This document shows, in pieces, positions 8,350 through 16,082 of a stretch of DNA of 64,000 nt (the stretch's first letter is position 1; each line of letters begins with the position of its first letter). A program made the translations under genes and the position numbers. This DNA is from Microtetraspora glauca (lineage in GTDB: Bacteria; Actinomycetota; Actinomycetes; Streptosporangiales; Streptosporangiaceae), in assembly GCA_001570385.1 (NCBI GenBank), contig BBYL01000008.1, positions 248,001 through 312,000 on the forward strand. The letters are read 5' to 3'. Below the pieces are notes generated by a model. It was not told the origin of the DNA and searched no databases. It worked only from the letters and a program-made list of their open reading frames with translations.

Positions 8350-8790
8350 CTACGCGGCGTGGCCGTCAAGCTGCCCGAGACCGGTCCGGCGGGTGCAGTG
8401 TCGGCACAGCCCGTACCGCAGCAGCAGGGGGCCGACGGCCACGATCCCGGCATAGATCGGATCCGCGTGGCGACGGCACCGGTCGCACGTGCTGTCCTCG
8501 GTGAGGTCGGGCGTCAGGTCGCCGATGCAGAGCGAACACACCAGGTGCCCCGGCGCCCAGACCGCGCCGTGCAGCACGGTCGGGGAGCCGATGTGCGGAC
8601 AGTGGCGGCCCTGACCAGTGTTCATCGCCGATATGAGGGCGTGAAGCTGTTCGACCAACCACGGGTGCCCGGTCACGTCCCGCGTGGTGCTGTGCAGGGC
8701 ACTGGCGAGCGTGGTGAGCCGGGTGCGGGCATCGGCTGCGGCGGCGGCGACCTGGTCATCTTCCGCGAGCTGTCGCAAGTTCTTCGGCAT
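8350..8790 (-). CDS. Hypothetical zinc-ribbon protein
   Basis: 146 residues from ATG 8790, with GGAG six bases upstream. The N-terminal half is helical; the C-terminal half has cysteine/histidine pairs (HCPH, CSLC, CDRC-RRH, CRHC) suggesting two zinc ribbons. Last gene of the replication operon of element 1, 14 bp after the helicase stop. I do not recognise the family; nucleic-acid binding is a guess from the ribbons. Confidence 0.7.
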   Translation of the reverse strand: MPKNLRQLAEDDQVAAAAADARTRLTTLASALHSTTRDVTGHPWLVEQLHALISAMNTGQGRHCPHIGSPTVLHGAVWAPGHLVCSLCIGDLTPDLTEDSTCDRCRRHADPIYAGIVAVGPLLLRYGLCRHCTRRTGLGQLDGHAA

Positions 8791-8803
8791 GAAGGTCTCC
8801 AGT

Positions 8804-9892
8804 TCAGGCGGGGATGTCGAGTTCAGGGATGGTCGAAGAGGGGGCGAGGTAGCGCCCGCGGCCGTCGCTGTCGATCTGGCCGTCCTTGGCCATGCGGCGG
8901 ATGGTGGCGCGTACGAGGTCGTGATCGATGCCCAGGTCATCGGCGATCTGCTTCGGGCCAGCACCGGGCATCCGGTGGAGGTAGCGCAGGATCTCCGTGC
9001 GGGTGCGGGACAGGTCGGCCTCGTCAGCGGGGCCGTCATTCATCTGCCACCGGCCCCGGTCAGCGTCGAAGTCCATCGCGTACTCGGCTTCGTCGATGTC
9101 GCGGCCGGTCACGTGCAGCACACCACTTGCCTTGCCGCGTGCCCGGCGCAGCACGATCGTGGCGTCTGCCGCGCCCGCGAGGCCGTTGGTGCCGGATACG
9201 TCGGCCAGGAAGTCGTCTGAGGTGTGCTTGCGGGTGTGGTGGACCAGGACGACGGCCACGCCGTAATGGTCAGCAAGGCGCTTGATGTGCCCGACCGCGA
9301 GGTAATCGGCGTCGTAGGCCGATAAGCCGGGCGGCGGAGCGCCGCGCAGCTTGGCGAACACGTCGATGATGATGAGCCGAGCGGAGGGGTTCGCCTCCAG
9401 CCATTCGGCGATCTGCGCGATCCCCCCAGTGGGCAGGGGCGGGCATTCGATGTCGAAGGTGAGTCCGGCGGGCGGTAGCGAGGTGCCGAGCACCTTCGAC
9501 AGGCGGGACTTGAGCCGCCGGCCGGTGTCCTCCAGAGCCAGGTACAACACCGGCCCGGCGGTCACGTCGATCCGGCCAAGCGCTTTGCCGCCGGACGCGA
9601 CCGCGACGGCCAGTCCCAGGGAGAGCCAGGACTTACCGACCTTGGGCGGTCCGGCCAGAAGACTCACCCCTTCGGCGAGAAGTCCGGGGACGGCCCAACG
9701 GGGTTCGGGGAACGTGGCGGACATGAGGTCGGCGGCGGTCCAGCGGGAGACGCGGACGGAGTCGGGGCCGTCCTGCGGTCCGTCCGTCTGTTTGTGGTGC
9801 TCGCGGATCGCGTCGTCCGCGCCGACCAACGTGAGGACGTCGGCGGCGGACGGGCGCGGTCCGTTCCCGTTGACGGGGGCGGTGTTGGGCAA
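8804..9892 (-). CDS. RepA-like AAA ATPase/replicative helicase
   Basis: 362 residues from TTG 9892, supported by GGAAGGA eight bases upstream. Walker A GPPKVGKS is at 81-88, YLALED at 117-122 and Walker B RLIIID at 172-177, then a VVLVHHTRK segment typical of RepA/AAA_25 hexameric helicases. The C-terminal 90 residues form a winged helix (GPKQIADDLGIDHDLVRATIRRMAKDG). It would load on or unwind the element's origin. No primase gene was seen next to it. Confidence 0.85.
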   Translation of the reverse strand: MPNTAPVNGNGPRPSAADVLTLVGADDAIREHHKQTDGPQDGPDSVRVSRWTAADLMSATFPEPRWAVPGLLAEGVSLLAGPPKVGKSWLSLGLAVAVASGGKALGRIDVTAGPVLYLALEDTGRRLKSRLSKVLGTSLPPAGLTFDIECPPLPTGGIAQIAEWLEANPSARLIIIDVFAKLRGAPPPGLSAYDADYLAVGHIKRLADHYGVAVVLVHHTRKHTSDDFLADVSGTNGLAGAADATIVLRRARGKASGVLHVTGRDIDEAEYAMDFDADRGRWQMNDGPADEADLSRTRTEILRYLHRMPGAGPKQIADDLGIDHDLVRATIRRMAKDGQIDSDGRGRYLAPSSTIPELDIPA

Positions 9893-9998
9893 GGCGGGTG
9901 TCCTTCCAACGGTTCGGGCGAGCGGTCATCGGCGTCGTACGGGTCCAGGCAAACCCCGGACCGGTCGGCGTCGGGAGCGCGCTTGAGGGGGCGCACTT

Positions 9999-10095
9999 GT
10001 GCATTGTGTGTGTGCGGTCGGTCCGCCGGTCCGCCCTGCGACCGCTCCGCCGGACCGACCGGTGTTGGTCTGCCGGTCGGTCCGGCGGTCGAGCA
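9999..10095. repeat. CGGTCGGTCC repeats upstream of helicase gene
   Basis: Three copies of CGGTCGGTCCG-CGG occur, near 10017, 10052 (inverted) and 10074, in the 263-bp gap before the helicase gene. Position suggests an origin or operator for the RepA-like protein. No other coding signal is seen between 9893 and 10155. Confidence 0.6.
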
Positions 10096-10155
10096 AAGGG
10101 CGCTTACCGGCCTTACGTACGGCGGAAACGCGGTGATCCAGCCCCCGCAGGGGCG

Positions 10156-10326
10156 TCAGTCCGGCGGGGTGACGGGGGCCACCCCGAACGCGGTCAGAAG
10201 CGCGTCAGCGGCCGTCTTGGCGGCGCCGGTCTCCTGTCCGGTGAACCGGCTCTTGACTCCGGTCCGCGCCAGCTCTTGCATGACCAGGGTCACGACCGCC
10301 CAGGGGTCGAAGGTCGGCTCAGTCAC
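10156..10326 (-). CDS. Small hypothetical protein (56 aa)
   Basis: Short frame from GTG 10326 (begins MTEPTFDPWAVVTLVMQ) to TGA at 10156. Its start overlaps the stop of the HNH gene, as do the other junctions of this operon, and its amino-acid composition looks protein-like. Function unknown. Confidence 0.6.
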   Translation of the reverse strand: MTEPTFDPWAVVTLVMQELARTGVKSRFTGQETGAAKTAADALLTAFGVAPVTPPD

Positions 10327-10762
10327 GGGTCACCAGCCATCCGGCCAGCAGCACCGGGAGGACCAGGGCCGCCGGTCGGGCGATCCGTCCCCATCCGTCT
10401 CGACCGGCCGGACGCGACGCGTCGCCCGCCACGGCACGACGGATGGAACGGGCGGACACGACGCGGGCGACCTGGGAGCGAACCACAGCGGTCCGGGAGG
10501 GCCGAAGACCGGACCGGTAGCCGCGCGAGCGGAGGAACTCGGTCGGGAGCCGGTGCCCCTTCGCCTGGTTGCACGGCTCGCAGGCCAGGACGAGGTTCGC
10601 ACGCGCCCACGTGCCGCCATGGTAGGTCGGCACCAGGTGGTCAATGGTCGCCGCAGCCAGGTCGCGGAAGCGGAGGTTGCAGTAGAAGCAGCGCGCACCG
10701 TCGCGGGCGGCGAGCTGGCGCTTGTAGCGCTGGCGCCTCTCAGCGTTCGGACGGGCAGTCAT
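10319..10762 (-). CDS. HNH endonuclease
   Basis: 147 residues. The HNH core is complete: C25-x2-C28, D41-H42 (IDHLVP), N56 (ARANLVLAC), C61-x2-C64, N65 and K68. The C-terminal half is basic and hydrophobic without a recognised domain. Its ATG overlaps the stop of the upstream gene (ATGA). HNH nucleases are frequent in actinophages and satellites, where they nick DNA during packaging or mobility; the role here is inferred. Confidence 0.88.
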   Translation of the reverse strand: MTARPNAERRQRYKRQLAARDGARCFYCNLRFRDLAAATIDHLVPTYHGGTWARANLVLACEPCNQAKGHRLPTEFLRSRGYRSGLRPSRTAVVRSQVARVVSARSIRRAVAGDASRPAGRDGWGRIARPAALVLPVLLAGWLVTRD

Positions 10763-11319
10763 CAGGCCACCGCCAGCGACGGGGCCGACTCCATCGCCGT
10801 CAACGCCGCGATGAGGGTGTCCAGGTAGGCGATGGTCTCCTCACACGAGGCGATCCCGCTCAGCAGGGCGTCACCGGTGCGGCCCTCAGCCTTCCAGATG
10901 CGCAGGTTGGTCAGGTTGCGCTTCTCGTCCTCGCGGCGTGCCCGCAAGGAACCGATGGTCAGGTCCGCGAGGCTGGCCGTGACGGTCACCGGCGCGCACA
11001 TCGTCCGCGCCCAGTCGAGCCGGTTCTTGTCGGTCCACCGGGTGTGGTGCCTGCGCCGGGGCGCGCCGTGGAAGACCATGGCGTACTCCGCGAGGTCCTC
11101 CCGGCGCAGCTCGGCACCCAGACGCATCACGGCGTCCAGCCCGAGACGGCCGACCACGTCCAGCACGGCCGCACGGACGGTCTCCTTCGACGGCCACGTG
11201 TCGGTGGGGAGGGTGGAGGCGTAGGCGGCGGCCTTGGCCTCCACGGCGGAGAGGGTGTAGGTCACCTGGATGTCGTGAGCCGAGACGGCGGGGGCGTCGA
11301 GAACGGTCGGGAGGGTCAT
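10762..11319 (-). CDS. Hypothetical protein of replication operon
   Basis: 185 residues from ATG 11319, which overlaps the stop of the zinc-finger gene (ATGA). Mostly alpha-helical with a basic segment (FHGAPRRRHHTRWTDKNRLDWAR) and a C-terminal heptad-like region. No known family recognised. Context between a CxxC protein and an HNH nuclease suggests a DNA-related role. Confidence 0.75.
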   Translation of the reverse strand: MTLPTVLDAPAVSAHDIQVTYTLSAVEAKAAAYASTLPTDTWPSKETVRAAVLDVVGRLGLDAVMRLGAELRREDLAEYAMVFHGAPRRRHHTRWTDKNRLDWARTMCAPVTVTASLADLTIGSLRARREDEKRNLTNLRIWKAEGRTGDALLSGIASCEETIAYLDTLIAALTAMESAPSLAVA

Positions 11320-11501
11320 CACGCCGCGCTCCGGAGGGTCTCGGTCCGGACCTGGGGAGCCGTGATCCGGCCGGTTCCCTCGCACGGGAGGCACGGGACC
11401 TTCCGGATGGACCAGAGGTCGTCCAGACCGGGGATGCCGTCGAGGACAGTGCCGATGCCGTTGCAGCTCTTGCACTGTGTGGAGCTACCGTGGTGGTGCA
11501 T
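11319..11501 (-). CDS. Small DnaJ-type zinc-finger protein
   Basis: 60 residues from ATG 11501, with AGGAGA seven bases upstream. Two CxxCxGxG-like knuckles (CKSCNGIG and CLPCEGTG) would form one zinc site. First gene of the minus-strand operon, so its upstream region carries the operon promoter. Confidence 0.75.
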   Translation of the reverse strand: MHHHGSSTQCKSCNGIGTVLDGIPGLDDLWSIRKVPCLPCEGTGRITAPQVRTETLRSAA

Positions 11502-11601
11502 CGAGAGGTCTCCTAGCTGATCGATGTTCCGGCCCTGGTGGGATGCAGCCCGCCAGGGCCGTTTGCTGCCTGACGAGTCAGAGACAACGTCAACTGCTTA
11601 A

Positions 11602-11619
11602 TGCACATAGTGCACATAG
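11602..11619. promoter_or_regulatory. Tandem operator between divergent genes, element 1
   Basis: TGCACATAG is repeated head to tail (11602-11610, 11611-11619), generating the palindrome TGCAC-ATA-GTGCA. It lies between the minus-strand replication operon and the GntR gene, so it is a likely binding site for that GntR protein. Confidence 0.55.
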
Positions 11620-11719
11620 TGTTGGAGGTCGTCAACCCCTTGGGGGCTGTCATCCGAGCGACGGTGTGTTGTACTAAGTGCGTCAAGAGCACTGAGGTCA
11701 GCAGGGAGGATGCGGGGCC

Positions 11720-12082
11720 ATGGCTGCCACGTCTGGAACGCCCGCCTACGTGCGGATTGCCGAGGATCTTCGCCACAAGATTCGAGGTGGCGAGTTGTCC
11801 GAGGGGGCACAGCTCCCGTCCATGTCCCAGCTCCGCGAGACATACGAGGTCTCCAGCACGGTTGTTCGCAGCGCGCTTGCCGAACTCCGCAAAGAGGGGC
11901 TTGTGATGGGCCAGCAGGGCAAGGGAGTCTTCGTACGTCCGGGGGCCGCTGACCGTGTCACCGTTCCGCCGGACGCCGGCACTCTGCTCCGACGCCTGGA
12001 CGAGCTGACTGACACCGTTCGGGCGATGGAATCCCGCTTGCGAGTCCTTGAGCAAGCAGGTGCAAATTCCGCCAGCCAGTAG
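11720..12082 (+). CDS. GntR-family regulator, element 1
   Basis: 120 residues: a GntR winged helix (VRIAEDLRHKIRGGELSEG, then LRETYEVSSTVVRSALAELRKEGL and GKGVFVRP) followed by a 45-residue predicted coiled coil instead of a ligand domain. GGGAGG lies about 10 bp upstream. It probably controls the divergent replication operon through the TGCACATAG repeats. Confidence 0.88.
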   Translation: MAATSGTPAYVRIAEDLRHKIRGGELSEGAQLPSMSQLRETYEVSSTVVRSALAELRKEGLVMGQQGKGVFVRPGAADRVTVPPDAGTLLRRLDELTDTVRAMESRLRVLEQAGANSASQ

Positions 12083-12154
12083 CCAGGTCTTCCCCTTGGC
12101 CGACTCCTGTTTTCTCATGTCAGCCATGACAGCTGGGGGTCGCAGGTTGCCGGA

Positions 12155-13738
12155 ATGGTGACTGCCGATCAACCCCTAATCACTCACTTTCACTCAACCA
12201 AAGCGAGAGGCTGTGAGTACGTGGATCACGCCCAGGATGACGAGCTACGCCAGCAGGCCTCTAACGCCCTCATCGCCGAATTAAGGCATTGGCGCGAGGT
12301 GTCCGGAGTTTCACAAAAAGCGCTGGCTAGTCTCGTGCGGTACACACCTTCTTACATAAGCAAAGTAGAGAGCGGCACGCTGGTACCGAGCCGCGAGTTC
12401 GTAGAGAGCGCCGACGAACATTTACGTACAGGCGGTGCCCTACTCCGCAAATGGAAAGCCCTACGCGACGCTGGAGGGGAGTCTCGCGCCGATAAGCACC
12501 AGACAGCTCCATTGGCCGACGATCCCCAGTCGGCTCCAAGTAATGCCCTTGTGGTAGAGCACGAGAAGGCAGAGCTAATCTTTCGCGACGGGATGTTCAA
12601 GACACGTATTCGCAGGCATCTACGGAACATCGGAAACGAACCAGTCACCCAGTATCTAATTCGTATCGCCGTGGACCGGTATCCCGGAGACCCAGAACGA
12701 TCAAACCAGCTCTACCGGAAGTTCCCCCTGACCTGGGAAGAGATCGGCCTTGCTGCCGTCTGCCAGGATGAGCCGATGACTTGGCGCGTCAAGCACGATC
12801 GGGACGCTTTCAAAGAGGTGTGGCTTCTCTTTGAGAACAGCGATGGACGGTTCCCGCTCTACCCCGACCAAACCACATGGATCGAGTACGTCTATACGGT
12901 CAGCGCAGATAAGTGGGGACCGTGGTGGACGCGAGCAATCAGGCTTCCAACTAAACTCCTAAGCATGACACTCGATTTCCCGTCAGTCATACAACCGACA
13001 CTCTGGGGAATCGAAACATCGATGACAGCCGAAGCTTCGCCGTTCAAAACCCCCATAAATCGGGTAGAGCGCGGGGATCGCGTCCATTTCTCTTGGTCTA
13101 CGGATTCCCCTCCTCTTCATGCTCGCTACCGGATCGAATGGAAGTTCAAGAATCCCACCGATGAGGGGAAAGCTGAAATGGAGACTCTTGCGCCCAGCGA
13201 GCGAATGCGCTCCCTTGGAATCATGCAGGAGGGAGAGCCTGTACTTACGGAGGTCGCAACGAGATTCAACCTCCCAGCGGAAGCGGAGGACGCGCGGCGC
13301 GTCGTCGCTCAACTCGTCTCAACGATGGAGCGAGTTTCCCAGGCCCATACCTTCGCCAAGGGGATGGGCATCGCGGCCCCGCAGGTCGGCATTAGGAGGT
13401 CGGTCGCCGTCGTGCGTACGCCGGAGGGCGCGACCATAACTCTAATTAACCCTCGAATTATCGATCAATCAACCGAGGTCGATGAACAGTATGAGGGGTG
13501 CTTGAGTTTCTTTGATGTCCGCGGCATGGTGCCGCGTCCGCTCTTCATTGAGGTCGAGCATCAGGACATCGAGGGGAACACGCACATCACGGCGTTCGAA
13601 GGGGCCGTAGCTCGGCTTGTCTGTCATGAGGTAGACCACCTGTTCGGGCTCCTCTACCGATCGCGCATGCGGCCCGAGATAGAGCCCATACCTGTCTCTC
13701 AGTACAAGGGGACCGGCCAGCCCTGGGCACGCCGCTGA
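12155..13738 (+). CDS. XRE helix-turn-helix/peptide deformylase fusion
   Basis: 527 residues from ATG 12155; GTG 12221 (MDHAQDDELRQQ) with GAGAGG upstream is an alternative start. An XRE helix-turn-helix covers residues 35-95. A middle region of about 270 residues (100-370) has no family I recognise. A full peptide deformylase domain follows: GMGIAAPQVG (403-412), EGCLS (447-451, metal cysteine C449) and HEVDH (491-495) with all metal ligands and the catalytic glutamate. The TGA lies inside the inverted 136-bp repeat. Base composition is lower in GC than its neighbours. Probably cargo; it could act on N-formyl termini when sensing a signal, or give actinonin-type resistance. Both are guesses. 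Confidence 0.85.
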   Translation: MVTADQPLITHFHSTKARGCEYVDHAQDDELRQQASNALIAELRHWREVSGVSQKALASLVRYTPSYISKVESGTLVPSREFVESADEHLRTGGALLRKWKALRDAGGESRADKHQTAPLADDPQSAPSNALVVEHEKAELIFRDGMFKTRIRRHLRNIGNEPVTQYLIRIAVDRYPGDPERSNQLYRKFPLTWEEIGLAAVCQDEPMTWRVKHDRDAFKEVWLLFENSDGRFPLYPDQTTWIEYVYTVSADKWGPWWTRAIRLPTKLLSMTLDFPSVIQPTLWGIETSMTAEASPFKTPINRVERGDRVHFSWSTDSPPLHARYRIEWKFKNPTDEGKAEMETLAPSERMRSLGIMQEGEPVLTEVATRFNLPAEAEDARRVVAQLVSTMERVSQAHTFAKGMGIAAPQVGIRRSVAVVRTPEGATITLINPRIIDQSTEVDEQYEGCLSFFDVRGMVPRPLFIEVEHQDIEGNTHITAFEGAVARLVCHEVDHLFGLLYRSRMRPEIEPIPVSQYKGTGQPWARR

Positions 13739-13835
13739 GGTGTCACAGCTGTCACATTGTCACTTTCGCAGGTCAGAGGGGGTGACAAACGATCAAGGGT
13801 GTCACAGCGGCTGTCACAGCTGTCACTTTCCAGGG
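13732..13835. repeat. 136-bp terminal repeat, right copy a (inverted)
   Basis: Inverted copy of the GTGACA-rich block at 5914 and 6162, starting inside the stop of the XRE/deformylase gene. One base differs in a way that creates an extra GTCAC motif. The match stops near CTTTCCAGG. Confidence 0.88.
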
Positions 13836-13927
13836 AGCTGGAGCCAGCTGGCGCACCCACGACACCGAGCAGGACGAGTTAGTTACCCCCTCCCGGCCGA
13901 ATAGCCTCGAAACGGGGCCTCTCGGGG

Positions 13928-14040
13928 GCTCCAGCAAGGGGGTTAACCCGCTTAACTTCTTAACTTCCTGCACGTCAGCCCTGGGTTACGCCGTCGAACG
14001 GGTCAGGGTTAAGAACTTAACCCCGATCCGGCGACCTAAC
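13928..14040. repeat. TTAAC repeat cluster
   Basis: GGGTTAACCCGCTTAAC at 13939 on, a further CTTAAC, and GGTTAAGAACTTAACCCC near 14008-14025 form direct and inverted TTAAC repeats in an otherwise gene-free region. AT-rich iterons in such DNA suggest an origin or transfer locus. Confidence 0.6.
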
Positions 14041-14084
14041 TCGGGTTCGCATCGCCGATCCGGGCGGCCCCTGTCTCTGCCGGC

Positions 14085-14275
14085 GGTTTGGTCGCGGTTG
14101 CGGGCCAGGTGGGTACGACGGGGCCTGTTGAACAGCATTTGTTCGGTGGAGACCAGAACCCGCGACCCGCGACCTGCAGATATTTGGGCTGATCAGCGGC
14201 TATATGCCCGGTCGCGGGGTGGGTCGCGTCACCGCGACCGGTCGCGGGACCGCCGCGACCAGTGGGTGTCGCTCT
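14085..14275. repeat. GGTCGCG repeat cluster
   Basis: GGTCGCG/CGCGACC recurs about eight times, densest from 14210 to 14262. Arrays of short repeats of this size are known as TraB recognition sites (clt) in Streptomyces plasmids; none of those consensus sequences is assumed here. No gene is seen between 13739 and 14970. Confidence 0.55.
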
Positions 14276-14284
14276 CCAGAGGAG

Positions 14285-14510
14285 GGGGCCAGCTGGCCCG
14301 CCGTCCACCGGGGCTTCCCAATGGATAGCCGGACGCGGTGGACGTCGGCGGGACGGTGCCGCGCGGCCCCTGGCCCGACCCCCGCTGAGGTGTCACAGCT
14401 GTCACTTTGTCACTTTCGCAGGTCAGAGGGGGTGACAAACGATCAAGGGTGTCACAGCGGCTGTCACAGCTGTCACTTTCCAGGGGGCGAGGGTGACAAG
14501 CGGCTTGGAC
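14285..14510. repeat. 136-bp terminal repeat, right copy b plus flank (inverted)
   Basis: Inverted copy of 5940-6165 including the spacer with CCGCCGACGTCCACC and CGTCCGGCTATCCA. The GTGACA-rich part spans 14388-14495. Together with copy a it mirrors the left end of element 1. Confidence 0.88.
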
Positions 14511-14718
14511 AGCCAGGGGGCGGGGGCCAGCTGGCGCAGCCGCGGCCCACTGGGTGGCGGCAGCGCATCCATGCTCTACCTTGTAACGAACAGTGACCGA
14601 CCTACGGGGGGACATCTAGAGTCTTCAGAGAGCGGCCCCGCTTCGCCTCATCCCTCGATCCGGGGGCTACCTGCAAAGACTCTCTAGGCACTAGTTCGCT
14701 GGTAGATCGACATGTGTG

Positions 14719-14767
14719 CCTCTAGACGGCCCTCTAGACCTAGAGGGGTACACCTCTAGAGCTAGAG
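14719..14767. repeat. CCTCTAG repeat cluster
   Basis: CCTCTAG occurs at 14719, 14731, 14740 (inverted) and 14753, with a fifth partial inverted copy at 14762. It lies 200 bp inside attR of element 1. Possible transfer (clt) or replication locus. Confidence 0.6.
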
Positions 14768-14852
14768 CCCCCTCCGACCCATCCCAGCTTCCTCGAAGGC
14801 TTGAAAATCACACTCTCGGTAACCACGACCTGCCCATATCAGGTCTCTGGCT

Positions 14853-14872
14853 GTACAGCAGAGAAGTACAGC
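14853..14872 (+). promoter_or_regulatory. Candidate right arm-type integrase sites, element 1
   Basis: GTACAGC at 14853 and 14866, 13 bp apart, exactly as at 5660/5673. The pair ends 98 bp before the att core. Confidence 0.65.
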
Positions 14873-14970
14873 AACCCGCCCGCACGCTGAGAGACGTCGG
14901 CGGACATTGAGACACCCTGAACCCCAGGTCGGCAGGGCTTCCCCTGAGATCAACGAGGGGCGTCATCTGT

Positions 14971-15014
14971 TTCGGGACGAAGAGGCCGTGGGTTCAAATC
15001 CCGCCACCCCGACC
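14971..15014 (+). repeat. att copy 2 (junction of elements 1 and 2)
   Basis: Identical 43-bp tRNA-Pro core, extended by one shared C. It is attR of element 1 and attL of element 2. The 5' half of the tRNA is absent, so it is not a functional tRNA gene. Confidence 0.93.
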
Positions 15015-15031
15015 ATGTAGTACCAGCTGAG

Positions 15032-15063
15032 AGGCCGGTTCCGAAGATCGGAACCGGCCTTCT
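15032..15063 (+). terminator. Terminator after att copy 2
   Basis: A perfect 13-bp stem (AGGCCGGTTCCGA with TCGGAACCGGCCT) and 3-nt loop, then TCT. It would have ended tRNA transcription when element 2 was the element next to the tRNA. Confidence 0.8.
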
Positions 15064-15070
15064 GCGTTGC

Positions 15071-15090
15071 TGAGTGACTAACTGAGTGAC
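15071..15090 (+). promoter_or_regulatory. Candidate left arm-type integrase sites, element 2
   Basis: TGAGTGAC at 15071 and 15083 (12 bp apart), 56 bp after the core; the same pair recurs at 22545/22557. Confidence 0.65.
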
Positions 15091-15195
15091 TACAGCTCGC
15101 ATCCCCAGCCAGCCGACACAGCCGAGCAATGCGAACGTGTCGCACATACCGGGTACCGTCTACCCCAGATCATGTGCGAGCTGGAGGGGCGGCGC

Positions 15196-16035
15196 ATGCG
15201 AGACAGCGCTAGACAACCAAGTGGCGCCACGAGAAGAGAAGAGCAGTCGTTTGACGAGCTTCTGAGCGCGCCCAACATCACGGATGCGGAAAGGAATCAG
15301 CTTCGGGCCGAGGCGACTATTGGACATGCTGCTGCTCTCCTCGTACTTCGTGGAGAAAAAAAGCTCGCCGAACTCCTCCTAGAGGTGAAAAACGCCGTCG
15401 TCGAACCCGACTATCAGGGTAACGAGGAAGACCTCTGGCTTGAGATAGCACCCGAATCTCAGCAGCTATTCAGCGAAGAGGCCACAGAAGCCATAAAAGC
15501 GATCTGCATGGAAGTCTCACAGCGTCGCGGCTATGGCGTCGATTGGGTAGGCATCCGCGAGATCATGCCAACAGTCGGGCCTCACTGGCGAGAGCAGGTT
15601 CGTGAGCGGCTTACAGGTAAGCGGCAAACGAACCAGGGTCGTACCGTTCGGCTGGAGTCTCCCCGGATTATCGAGGACAACCTAGCGTTTACGAATCGTG
15701 GCGAGCTTGCCGTGTATCGAGCACTGAAGCAGATCCAGGAGAAGGATTACTCCGCCGACGAAACAATCGCTATTTTCCCGCTTCCAGGAGGCAGAGTCCC
15801 CGGACACACCTGGGAGCCAGACGTCCTCGTCACGTACAGGGGTCGAACCGGGGTGCTAGAGATCGACGGCCCCCACCACAATAATCGCCGAGCTCTCGAT
15901 AATTCACGCGATCACTTGCTGCGGGATGCAGGTATAGCCTTCGTCGATCGCGTTACGGTGGAAGCGCTCGACGACCCCAACGAGTTGTATGCCGTACTGC
16001 GACGGTTCCTTAGACGTCTCGGGGATACCAAGTAA
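15196..16035 (+). CDS. Putative PD-(D/E)XK nuclease-like protein
   Basis: 279 residues from ATG 15196, chosen because GGAGGGG lies six bases upstream (an in-frame ATG at 15172 has none). The C-terminal domain shows the pattern E170 ... E207-P-D209 ... E222-I-D224-GPHH, as in PD-(D/E)XK nucleases, followed by a conserved-looking DNSRDHLLRDAGI. The N-terminal half is helical. Lower GC than neighbours and location at the edge of a mobile element suggest cargo, possibly defence. The specific family is not recognised. Confidence 0.72.
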   Translation: MRDSARQPSGATRREEQSFDELLSAPNITDAERNQLRAEATIGHAAALLVLRGEKKLAELLLEVKNAVVEPDYQGNEEDLWLEIAPESQQLFSEEATEAIKAICMEVSQRRGYGVDWVGIREIMPTVGPHWREQVRERLTGKRQTNQGRTVRLESPRIIEDNLAFTNRGELAVYRALKQIQEKDYSADETIAIFPLPGGRVPGHTWEPDVLVTYRGRTGVLEIDGPHHNNRRALDNSRDHLLRDAGIAFVDRVTVEALDDPNELYAVLRRFLRRLGDTK

Positions 16036-16082
16036 CTCTCGGCGAGGGGGCGACCTCCGTGGGAGATCACCCCCTCGTACAG

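Larger units (their letters stand above)
5568..15014. mobile_element. Integrative element 1 in tRNA-Pro
   Basis: Bounded by identical 43-bp att cores at 5568 and 14971. Its int gene sits at the left end and points towards attL. The left operon is int-small gene-xis; a second minus-strand operon encodes a RepA-like helicase, HNH nuclease and small zinc-finger proteins; a GntR gene and an XRE/deformylase fusion are on the plus strand. No TraB/FtsK-like transfer gene was found, so self-transfer is doubtful; it resembles a mobilizable AICE derivative or a phage-satellite-like island. Inference: it is the most recent arrival, because it lies next to the intact tRNA. Confidence 0.85.

Noticed and set aside
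9898..11520. 540-codon plus-strand frame across the element 1 replication operon
   Set aside because: The minus-strand genes overlap neatly by ATGA and contain HNH motifs; the plus frame is Arg/Gly/Pro-rich shadow.
12155..13738. Deformylase domain as the housekeeping def gene
   Set aside because: It sits in a mobile element, is fused to a helix-turn-helix, and lacks the usual fmt neighbour.
14971..15014. att copies 2-5 as additional tRNA-Pro genes
   Set aside because: They lack the acceptor 5' strand and D-arm, so cannot fold as tRNA; they are att cores.
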